Assembly (NCBI RefSeq): GCF_001625215.2
Contig: NC_030387.2
Location: 124,001-188,000 of the forward strand
Source: Daucus carota subsp. sativus
Lineage: Eukaryota; Streptophyta; Magnoliopsida; Apiales; Apiaceae
Length of the DNA: 64,000 nt
Direction: 5' to 3'
Below are positions 48,692 to 59,247 of the stretch, piece by piece. Position 1 is the first letter of the stretch, and the number at the start of each line of letters is the position of its first letter. The notes beneath the pieces are model-generated. The model ran no database searches. It was not told where the DNA came from and saw only the letters and a program-made list of their open reading frames with translations. A program made the translations under genes and the position numbers.

Positions 48692-48730
48692 GATATAGAT
48701 ATAGATATAGATATAGATATAGATATAGAT
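48692..48730. repeat. (AGATAT)n microsatellite at the Helitron 5' end
   Basis: About six tandem copies. On the minus strand they read as TCTATATCTATATC..., the start of the Helitron. Confidence 0.9.
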
Positions 48731-50164
48731 TAAATGTTGTATTTAATAAAAATATATTTAATGATAAGACTATAACGTTTTTATATTTATTTCAATATTA
48801 AAAAGTAAGTATTATAAAATAAAAAAAATAAATGTTATAATTAAAGCACATCTTGTAAAATATTGAAAATATCTTATTCGCTATAATCATTAGTTATATT
48901 TAAAATATTATTCTTTTAAATAAAATATAAATTAACTAGTTTTATTCTATATTAGAGAAAACAAAATAACATATCTAACAAAAATATATCTAATGATAAT
49001 ATTATAACATTTTTATATTAATATATCTAATGATAATATTAACTTTCAAAAAATATTATAACATTTTTATATTTAATGATAATATTATAACATTTTTATA
49101 TTTATTTCAATATTTTAAAGAAAATACTATAAAATAAAAATAAATAATTGTTGTAATTGAAACACATCTGATTATATCAGAATTTATAAATTTAGTTCGC
49201 AATAAAATAAATTTTTTATACCTTATCAATATTATAACTTTATAAATTAAAAATATAAATAGAACATTTATACATATAATAATTATGAACATATTTGTAT
49301 ATTATATATTACGTATTTAAAATTTATTCTAAATATTTTATGTTAAATATTGGAAAATGATTTAAGTCAATATATTATATATTATAAATAACATATAAAT
49401 TTAATACAAGATTTGGGCATAATTTGGGGCTACACGCAAGTTAGAGTATTTACGAGAGAGATAGCTATAAGTGTCAGCTAAAAGTGTAAATATAGATAAT
49501 TAGTTAAAAATTTGCTCAACTTTTTGCTCCAGCGGTGAACTATAATGGTTAGCTATATTTTAAAATTCTGTTATTTTGTTATTTACAAATTCAAATAATC
49601 ATATTTTTAAATAATAATTACTTATTGTGAATAAGTTTCCTAAATGACTTTCTTATAAATTCAGTTAAATAAATATTTTATATATATATAATAAATAAAT
49701 TATATTCTGAATTTATTCTAATTAATCGAAATGATATTATCATTTAAAAATCTATTATTTGACTATCTTCAAATTTTAATAGCTAAATTTCACATAGTAG
49801 TTATGTATTGTAAATAAAATTAATAAATAAATTATTTTCTGAATTTAATCAAATAAAGCTTTTCTACAAGAATATATGTTATTTATTTAATTAAAACTTA
49901 TTTTAATTTTATAAATTTAAAAATTAAGTACCAACAAGTGTGTACATGTGGTGTAAATTTTACGCTAATATATATTTTATTATGATAATTAAAATAATAT
50001 TATATGACCAACTTATATGTTTTTCACTTTTTATTCTTGTTTTGAAATAAATTTTTCTATTTTTTAGATAATTAACATATAAAATTATTTTCATATCAAA
50101 AACTACATTTTCATATACCTCAAAATTGATGTAAATTTTAAAATTGAGAAATATATATTGTATC

Positions 50165-50216
<52 letters not shown>

Positions 50217-50503
50217 CTTTCTTATAACTTTAAGATGTTGTAATTATATTTACTTTATTAACTTAATAACTAAATTTATTAAAATACAAATTTAAATTTA
50301 AAATAAAATTTAAACATAAAACTAAACTAGTAATATACTTAATATAATTATTAAATATAAGAATTTATGTATAGGTTTGAGAAGAAGCTGACGTGCATGT
50401 AATCAACAGATGTAGCATATTTATTTTGCGTTAGGTAAAAATATAACTAACTGGTGAACCCGTTGGAGACTATTAGGTATATAACATGCCAGCTAGATAA
50501 TAT
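48731..50503. other. AT-rich MITE graveyard
   Basis: Repeated words (AACATTTTTATATT, CTAATGATAATATT, GCTATAATCATTAGTTATAT) recur within 48770-49090 and echo 43920-43980, so this is built from copies of one MITE family. (TA)n at about 50168-50212. No gene seen. Confidence 0.5.
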
Positions 50504-50795
50504 AGAGCATCTCCAACAATGGGCTATAATCGTTGGCTAAATTGGACGTTATGTAAAATTTGTTGAATATGTGGTTGGCTATAATTTAAAAATAGTATGT
50601 TATTAATATTTTGGATTGTTAAAATAGAATATATGCAATCTTCCTACAGTAGATTCGACAAATTTAGCCATCCATACCAGGTTGGCTAAACTTACAGACA
50701 ACCAGGTCATTATGATTGAAGTGTGAACTTTTAAAGTGGTTTGCTGGATTTTTTATTTTTGACATGAAAAGCTTTTCATGATTTGGAGATGCTCT
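50504..50795. mobile_element. MITE with AGAGCATCTCCAACA end
   Basis: Left AGAGCATCTCCAACAATGGGC is mirrored by TTTGGAGATGCTCT at 50782-50795. Non-coding, 292 bp. Confidence 0.75.
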
Positions 50796-50800
50796 CAGGT

Positions 50801-51400
50801 AGGGTTAAAAATAGGGTGGGGAAAATGGGGAACCCGCCCCAATTCGCTCCGAATGGGGCAGATCCGCCCTGCTAATATGGGGAATGGGGTAGTGACGGGG
50901 AATGATTTTCTGCCCCGTCAAAATATGGGGCAAGTATGGTATTTGTTGAATCTCCGCGGGGATTCCCCACCCCGCCCCACATATATTTAATATAAATAAA
51001 TAATTATATTTAATATAATATATTTAATATTATTATTTTATAATACACAAAATCTATAATTTTACAATGTATAACATGTCTCTTTTTTTTGTCAAGTATA
51101 ACATGTCTTTTTGATTTATATTATATTTAGTTTTTTACTTTTAATATACATGTCTCGTATATTTTCATTAAATTCTGAAGAAAAAACCACTAAATTTTAA
51201 AATAATTATTTAAGGTGTAATAATATAGCAGCGGCGTGGGGCGGAGCGGAGCGAAATTATATTAAATCTCCGGTAGGACGGGAATGGGGATTAAAAATAA
51301 ATCCCCGCGGGGAATGGGACGGGGACCGGGCGGGAAAAATATATATGAGGTGGGGCTGGAAAATGGTCCCCGCACCGAACCCGCCCCATTTTTAACCCTA
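50801..51400. mobile_element. Non-autonomous hAT element
   Basis: 600 bp. Ends AGGGTTAAAAATAGGG and CCATTTTTAACCCTA, with 8-bp direct repeat TCTCAGGT at 50793-50800 and 51401-51408. Sub-terminal regions are rich in GGGGAA/CCCGCCCC words. The 8-bp duplication overlaps the last bases of the neighbouring MITE. Confidence 0.85.
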
Positions 51401-51510
51401 TCTCAGGTACACATTTATACTACCTAACAGATAAGCACACCGCAGGAAATGCTCTGATACTTATCTAGACAAACGATATCCTCCTATTCCACGAAACAAA
51501 CAGGCCCCGT

Positions 51511-51990
51511 ATATATATATAGGGGAGGGTTCTGGTATAAACTTACAAACTTACAAACTTTTTTTGTTCAACATATATATAACTTGAGTTCAACATTTTT
51601 TTAACATATTTTGTTGAACATCGATTAAAATAGTGGTGGAGAAGTACGTAATCCAATTTTTAAATGTAAGAACTAAGGTAAACATGTTATATAACTAATA
51701 TTTATGTTTCTAAACCCTACCCAAACCCCAGAGGTATAGTTTAAACATCTTTTTAGATATGTTCAACATAATGATAATTAGTGTTCAACACCCGATGTTG
51801 AACCCCAGTTATAAATGTGTTGAAAACGCGATTTATTTATGCGTTATTTTTAAAAATTGTGATGTTTTTTTAAGAATTTTCAACATGGATACTTTATATA
51901 ACTAAGGATTAACACGATGGGAGAATAAAAAAAAGTTTGTAAGTTTGTAACTTAAAAAAGTTTTTATTTGATCCTATCCCTATATATATA
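51511..51990. mobile_element. MITE just upstream of the nucleoredoxin-like gene
   Basis: TATATATATAGGGGAGGGTTCTGG on the left against GATCCTATCCCTATATATATA on the right. ACTTACAAACTTACAAACTT is mirrored by AAGTTTGTAAGTTTGTAAC. Its right end is only about 100 bp from the proposed gene start. Confidence 0.65.
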
Positions 51991-52088
51991 TCTATATATA
52001 TATATATATATATCTGTTTTTTTCTGATTAGATCGCTGCTTTACTCGAACTAGTTTCTCTCTGGTGGAGGCGCTTGATAGTGAATTGA

Positions 52089-55000
52089 ATGATTGGGCGT
52101 AGCCTACTAGCCATGGTGGTATCACAGGGGATGAGAAGATTGATGGGGCGGAGAAGAGCATTCCCAAGCAAATTCCAGACGAACAAGAATATTTATAATA
52201 CAGCAACAATATCAACTAATCATGCCACTTGTTTTTCCACTTTCGGATGTCTAACCGGTTAGCTTAGCTTCTTTTTACACTAGCCTGTATAATAATAATA
52301 ATTATAAAAATCGTTTTTAATTTCTTTGTCGTTGTCTTTTGATGAAGCAAAAGAAAGATGTGATTTTGAGAAAGACAAGAGAATTGAAAAAGGAGATTTT
52401 GTTGATTTATCAACACTTCTTTTCACCGCCAACAGAGATTACCTAATTAAATACAATCACCCCCAACTGGTATGTATGAATATGATATCATAGGCATTGA
52501 CTGCTAGTTTTGTTGACTGTTATGGCCTTGAGTAGATTAGACACCAAATTCAGCTAACAATGATTCACTCGACTCATTATCTTATAGGTTACGGCGGAGC
52601 AATTGGCAGGAAAGGTTATCGGTATATACTTTCAGCCACTACATTCCCCTCCGCCTCATGATGATAACGGTCACAGTATAGCCTTAGTGGCCACGTATAA
52701 TGATTTGAAGGCTAACAACTGCTTTGAGGTTGTTTTGGTTGTTGTTGATGATGATGTTACAAGCGAGCCTGGAAAAATATGTTTTAATCCTTCTCTTCAA
52801 GGAAAATTCCAAGATATATATTCTCACACTCCATCATGGCTTGCAATTCCATTCTCAGATATAACATCTAGACAGTGTTTGAAAAGAAAATTTGGTTTCT
52901 TTAGTAGATATCCTCAGGTGGTTCTCATTGATTCAGCAGGTATGGTTTTGGACACTTCTCCTAGAAACCTATTCCAGACATATGGATCCGAGGCTTATCC
53001 TTTCAGCGATGAAAGAATATCATTCTTGAAGGACAGAGATAAAACAGCCTTTAGTCAACCCTCCTTGAAAGCACTTCTGGGCTCCTCAGAACGTGACTTT
53101 GTCATCTCAAACAAAGGTTACAAGGTATGAATGTATTAGTTATGTAAACTTATAATTGTTTGCTTTACTGTAGGGAACGTCAATCTCTTATTTCTAATTA
53201 ATTAGACCTCTGTTGTCATGGAACATCTTAAACTAGTTTGTTGCTCATGGTATGCAATCTTCTCTTATAAGCTACTAAATTTAGAGCATATATAGCAATA
53301 GTTTAGGGATTATGAATCTCACGAGTGAACATGACAATATCAACTATTACCGCCTCTAGCATGTATACTTGTGGTAAATATCCTTTCTACCGTGGAGTTA
53401 ATTTTAGATGGATATAAAGAGGGATTAAAACGATAGACAGTATTTCACATATTATTCGCAGAAAAGAAACTGACATGTCAATGACTGAGGTTTCCCTTGT
53501 CGAATTCATGAAATTCGGACGATTTGAGTATCTATCAGAATGTTTTAGTTGTAAACGCAACATAATCGATTCAATTGTTTTACATATAATCTGGCTTCTC
53601 AATACTCATATGAAAGAACCTTAATTTATTTGCATCATGATATGAACTTTAGTGCCTAATGGGCTGACCAAGTAAAAAGTTTGTGATAAGAGACTTCGAA
53701 AATCCTAATTTTGGTTTTGATTTAGATTTTCTAATTGGTAAGTATTGAACATATTTTTGTCATTTCAAAAAATGGTAATATTTTAAACTTTCAAGATTGA
53801 ATTTTCTCCATAATCTTGAACTTAGAATTTGGAATGGAACAGATCAGAGTTCTTGAGGAAAGTGAAGGAGAAAACTAGAGAGAATGGTCAAAAGATTCTG
53901 CATAATGTAAAAAACTACTCTACAGTCTACATACCTTACCTATCCAGTTTTAACAACTACCCCTCTACAATCAACATGGATGAAAAATAAAATATATACT
54001 AATAATAACTCTTATTCTAGACAGTACAAGAACAAGAACTGATTCCAAGAATGCTGACATTGTTATCCCCTCAAATGCATAACTGCTCTAGATAGTAAGA
54101 TGATTTAAATAAATACAGTGCTTTTAAGTGTAAACTACTTTTATCCTAAACTGAACAACAATATTATGACTTCTTAGCTAATTTTAAGAATCCTGACATA
54201 GTATGATCGGAGTGTTACATACCTTTAATCTGGATAGATGAAACCTAGTCTCACCAAAACTTAAAAGATATACGAGGCCCCAGGTGCAAAGTGTGCTTCA
54301 TTTCTCCATTCGGAAAATGTGTCATAGGCTCATAATTGCTATCCACACCCCTAGTTTAGAAAAAGCATGTATGCAATTCGAGTTCAAGGCGACGAGTTTT
54401 CCAAATGCCAAAGCTTGGAGAAAACGAGGGTTTTAAGGTGGTATTTTGATTAATATTTTCGGAAAGAAAATACAAATTTATACTAAATCATCCTTCGACT
54501 ATCTGAGTTACTTTTTTACAAATAAAGAAAAGTAATCATTTTAATATAGTCGATATTATATCCTTGTTTTTATTAATAGATGGTTAGTCTATTGAAATTA
54601 ATGTATATTTTCATGTACTTTGTTTTCTGTTAAGGTCAACCAACCATTAATCAATATTGTAATGCGTAAATATATGGTAAACATACGAACAATGTATTTG
54701 AAAATCACAAATTTAAGTTGTGAAAGATGCACTAAGATTATTGGTCTATTTCGAACTTAAATAGCAGCAACACCAAAGCACAAACTCAAAGTCTAGCAAC
54801 CAATCGTACAATTTGTGTCGCCTCGCGCCTGAGACGTGCTTTGTTGGAACTTTACAGTTTTGTGTCCTGAATTATAAGTAATGGTCTCCTACTCACGAGG
54901 CATGATTTTTTTAAGCAACACCAAGCGCACTATCTGGGTCACCTTTGGAAGTTTAGTTTCGTGTCATGAATAATATGAACTTTACTACGCCTTAGTACAC

Positions 55001-56661
55001 GAGGAGTGCTTTTTAAAACTAAGCTTTAGCAAGGTAGAAGGTCTGACTAATGTATACTATTATATAAAGGTAAGACTTACAAAGTAAAATGCCAAATAGT
55101 CAAATGACTAGAAGGCTCATTTCTCCCTTTTCATTTAGTCCATGTGGTATAATAAGCAGCATCTTGAAAATCTGAATGGGATAACAGAATCACTTCTTCA
55201 AATTATGACCGACTTTGACATTTATTTACCTTAGGATCTTAAGATGATAGACGAAATCAGTTAAAAAGATGTTTAGTAACTTGACGTCTAAATTCCCAAT
55301 AGCTCAGGTTTCGAAAAATTGTTTTTTTTTCCTTCATCGTTAATATCTATTGGATCCTATGATACCCCTATTCATGTTTCATTTGCACACTGGTATAATG
55401 AATTTTGATAAACATTTAATATTTCATTGAATAATTTTCTGCTTGTGATGATAGGTTCCAATTTCCACTCTTGAAAATAAGGTGGTTGCCTTATTCTTTT
55501 ATGAGGATGGTTATTCGCCTGATTTCTTTACAAGAAAACTTAAGATGTATTATGAAGGATTGAGAAAGAATAATGAAAATTTTGAGGTTGTCCTACTCTA
55601 CCTTTATGACACAGATCTAACTATAAATTCTACAAATGAAGAAACATTCTGGAAAACTTTTAATACTATGCCTTGGTTGGCTCTCCCATATAAAGACCTG
55701 GCTCTTAAGAAGTTGAGGCGGGTTTTTGGTTATCCCTACGAGTATTCCTACGAGGAGGATGAACCTAACTTTTACCCTGCCCTTGTAATTGTTGGGCCTC
55801 GTAACGATATCATCGAGCCACGTTTAGCAAACATGTTCAGGGGATATGATGCAAACCTATTCACGTATGAGAAATCTGAGAAGGCAGAGGGGGAGAGAGT
55901 TTGGGAACTGAAGTTGGACATGCTATGTAGTCCAGATACCGTCTTCAAAAGAATAGATGGGTCCCAGGTTAATAATTTATTTCTTCCATACTCCAAGTTC
56001 ATGTTATCACTATGCATTTACAAGTTAATCCCCCCAGCCCCTAAGGCTTGCTTTTTAAGTTTCTATTATCATAATTATAGTTTTGGCATCATGTCTAATG
56101 CATGTTATTATTAAATCACATTTATAGGTTCAATTCTCTCAACTTGCGGGGAAGAGAATCATATTTTTGTTTGAGGGTGATTACCCTGAATATGATGGTG
56201 CCTTTTTCCGAAATACTTTAATAAATAAGTATATGCATATGAAGGGCACTGCCGACGAGTTTGAAGTGATATATTTTCCCAATAGCAAAGATAAGAACAG
56301 TAGGCGAGTTGCATATATGCCATGGTTCGTATCATGTTCAGTTGAGTTGTTACGCGGATGTTCTGCTTTTCTTTCTGCCTTAGGTCAGTGCTGCAACCGA
56401 TATCAGTCTTCTTTTCTTCTTGCCTTTGGCCGAGATGGAAGTCTTGTAAGAAAGGCCATATGTCCTCAGTTCGGGGATAATTATTTTCCCTTTTATGCTG
56501 ATGATGTCGAAGCAGAGGACTTTGAATTAAGTTGTAGCAAATTCTGCTGGGGCTACTGGGACACCCTTTATAAGGGTTTACTGATAGACTCAGTCAAACA
56601 GAATAATTTTACAGCGGGGGACCTCCTATTTTGTGTTTATCATTACAAATGTTGGGATTAA
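52089..56661 (+). CDS. Divergent nucleoredoxin-like protein, three thioredoxin folds without CxxC, mitochondrial-type N-terminus
   Basis: Exons are 52089-52257, 52348-52469, 52588-53124, 55455-55967 and 56128-56661; all GT-AG; 1875 bases, 624 residues. Residues 1-57 (MIGRSLLAMVVSQGMRR...) have six Arg, two Lys, many Ser/Thr and no Asp or Glu, as in mitochondrial presequences. An in-frame TGA directly precedes this ATG. After a linker comes DLSTLLFTANRDYL, then three repeats of the nucleoredoxin type, essentially one exon each: WLAIPFSDITSRQCLKRKFG (98-276), MPWLALPYKDLALKKLRRVF (277-447) and a more eroded third (448-624). Where active nucleoredoxins have WCPPC there is LHSPPPHD, GYSPDF and DYPEYDG, so no repeat can do normal dithiol chemistry. 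The C-terminal zinc-binding segment of the family is also degenerate. The intact frame argues for a functional protein. The N-terminal exon is the least certain part; without it no Met precedes repeat 1. Confidence 0.82.
53125..55454 (+). other. Intron 3 of the nucleoredoxin-like gene
   Basis: A 2.3-kb AT-rich intron with GT and AG borders. I see no gene or clear transposon in it. Confidence 0.6.
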
Positions 56662-57786
56662 TTTAGTGGACCTCCTATTTTGTTTTATTGTTACCAATGG
56701 GCGCATTAATTTAGCTAGCAATATTGGCTATCATCCGTGCTACACGCATGATAAGTTTTAGTTCATTTTCTGTAGTTGTATTTGTTGCATTTTGGTTTTT
56801 TATTAATGTGCCAACAAATAAGGGTTTCGGGAGTAGTTGTTTGTATTTTATAGATATTGTGTTATGTGATGAGCCTACTTGAAGATGCATAAATAAAACT
56901 GAATAAGAGCAAGTTGTTGAAGTTGCTCCAGACCGAATAAGTTGAAATGTTTGGATGACATGCAACTATAGCAGAATATAGATAAAGACAATGAGTTAGC
57001 AACCCCTATTAAGTTTCTTTAATAGTGATGGCACATATTTTCTGTTTGAGTTGAATTTTAATGGCGATATATTTGATTTAGAAATAAAAGGAATACATAA
57101 TTTGCAGCCATCTGCGATGGATAATGCTTTTGTATGTTGTAGTATAAATTATGATAACATAGTGAAACCATATGCATTGATGTTATTTGTCAGGGACCTG
57201 GTAGAGAGTTGAGTTCCGCTAGCTGTTTTACATTTTCTAATTCAAATAGTAATACTGTTGCTTGAGATGCTAAAGTAAAATTATTAGTTGAGAGTTTTGT
57301 TTTGTTGGGTACAAGTCCATGATTAGGACTTGAAGACTTGCAGCAGCATTCAAATAACAACTATTTGCTATCCTACTGACAGAATTTGTTCGCAGAAGAG
57401 TCGTTAAGGATTTATGGTAGAGGCCCTAAAAATGGTAGTAATTCCTCTTCCTCCCATTACATAGTTTCAAAAACTTTTATATAATAATATTTCTCACCGG
57501 AGCTGTGGGATAGCTTCCTTGTTGCTTCTTAATTTTACAGTATGGAAATTATATACATGAAGAGCCTTGTAAATTGTAAGCAGAAATAACAAAAATCTAG
57601 ATTTATACTTATCTTTGTGCAATTTAGAAAAGTATATACAATGAGCAGGGACGCATACAAGAGATTAGGAAAATCACGGAATCAGATGGACCACCATACA
57701 ATGTAAAATCAAGTTTTTTATCTATCAAGTTTAAAAAGATAAGCTAAAATTAAGCACTTTATTGGTCATCAAGTCTAAACCACATA
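56662..57786. other. 3' flank of the nucleoredoxin-like gene; intergenic
   Basis: The first few hundred bases are presumably its 3' UTR. GGACCTCCTATTTTGT appears both at the end of the CDS and again at 56669-56684, a short local duplication. Nothing else recognised. Confidence 0.4.
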
Positions 57787-58038
57787 CTCCCTCTGTCCCA
57801 TTTAATTGTATACGTTTCTTTTCAACTGCTCGACATGCATTTCAATGCTCTTATAAAATATAGTTTCGTAACTTATTTTTGAGATTTTCTTTTTCTAAAT
57901 AAAAATATAACATCTAAACTTTAATTCAGAAAAAGAAAATTTTAAAAATAAATTACACGACTGCACTTTACAGGAGCATTAAAGTCCGTGCCGCGTCCCC
58001 GTCCCCCAATATATACTACTCAGGGGGGACGGAGGGAG
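57787..58038. mobile_element. Stowaway MITE, sister of the 7.2-kb copy
   Basis: 252 bp, CTCCCTCTGTCCC to GGGACGGAGGGAG, TA on both sides. Its reverse complement closely matches 7197-7447, including GGACGCGGCACGGACTTTAA with a one-base offset. Confidence 0.88.
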
Positions 58039-58217
58039 TAGTTATCATCAATGAGCTAACACATATGAAAAAACATGAAAACTTATAAATCTCATGTCAT
58101 GATAAGCTAATAAAATTTTTACATGTGAAAAATATTATATATATATATATATATAGAGAGAATTTTATGATTCTTGTCATAATGACTTGTACTACTTTAT
58201 CATTTTATTATATACAA

Positions 58218-59024
58218 CTAGCCTTTAACCCGTGCGAAGCACGGGCGGGTATATAGTTCGTAATTTATTATTTATAATTTAAACTTTAATATTATTTTAT
58301 CGGTGTTTTAGTATTAATGGATTGAATTTTAATTAAATTATATTATTCAACTGACTATATTTTCTCCCGATTACTTGAAAATGGACAAACCATAATAAAT
58401 ATATGTGTGTGTGTGTCAGGATTTTAGTACATTTAATCCGAATTTAGTACACGTAGATTTATAAATAAAAAATGAGAAAATTCAAATCTTTTCCAAACAT
58501 AGCCAATCGTGTAATACCTTTGAAAGATTCAGTAATCTAATCAATCGAATTTCAACATAATTTTGTAATCTTGGTTTTTTTGACAATAATAACTTTTATG
58601 ATTAGAGTTAGAAAGGGTTATGTAATGGTTCGTGTTTATATTGAAATAGAACACGTTAAAGTTAAAAAGAGTTATATGAAGGTTCTTGTTATAAGAAAAA
58701 TAGTCAAAATTGTATATTTATAATTTTATTTATAACATCATTATATTTTTTTTTAATGAAATATTATATGATAATGAATTATTATGAGTGTTTTTAGTAT
58801 TTGAAACTGTTTAACAATATAATATTAATAGACTCCGTATTTTTAGACTTGTAGTACCAAAAGGAGAGTACCAAACCAAAAAATAATAGACTCCACATTT
58901 GTAGACTTGTAATACCAAAAGGAGAGTGCCAAACCAAAAAATATAACTAAAAACTTAGACTACAAATTATACTCATGTTGGCTACAAATTATACTAATGT
59001 TGGCTTATTATAATATAGTATAGA
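58218..59024 (-). mobile_element. Small non-autonomous Helitron, both ends present
   Basis: On the minus strand: host A, then TCTATACTATATTATAATAA at the 5' end (59024) and, at the 3' end, the hairpin CCCGTGC-TTC-GCACGGG, TTAAAGG and CTAG, then host T. Length 807 bp. A unit TAGACTCC...AGACTTGTA(G/A)TACC AAAAGGAGAG is tandemly duplicated at about 58830-58965. No gene. Confidence 0.82.
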
Positions 59025-59247
59025 TTTCAACTTTATCGTAATTTTTTTGTGACAGTAACGTGAATATTTATCAAAATTATTATTAATAATTTTTTTAAAA
59101 CATATACAGTACTCATGTAGTCATGTTGTAACAGAACTGAACCCGTTTTCTCGCTAAAAACCCCACCACTCACTGTCTCTCTCTCTCTCCTCCAGAACTT
59201 GCTGCTTGTCTCTCTCTTCACCAAAATCGACACAAAACGAGAGAGAG

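Larger units (their letters stand above)
44991..48729 (-). mobile_element. Helitron, about 3.7 kb, minus orientation
   Basis: On the minus strand the 3' end is the hairpin CCCGTGTGCGAAGCACGGG, then CCAGATATACTAG, followed by host T (44990). The 5' end is TCTATATCTATATCT... preceded by host A (48730), so both ends obey the A|TC...CTAG|T rule. Joining the flanks gives TTAGAGAAAA + TTAAATG..., which aligns with an uninterrupted relative at about 48953-49010 (TTAGAGAAAACAAAATAAC...). This supports both borders. No helicase is found inside, so it is non-autonomous; it holds gene-like fragments on its own sense strand. Confidence 0.78.
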
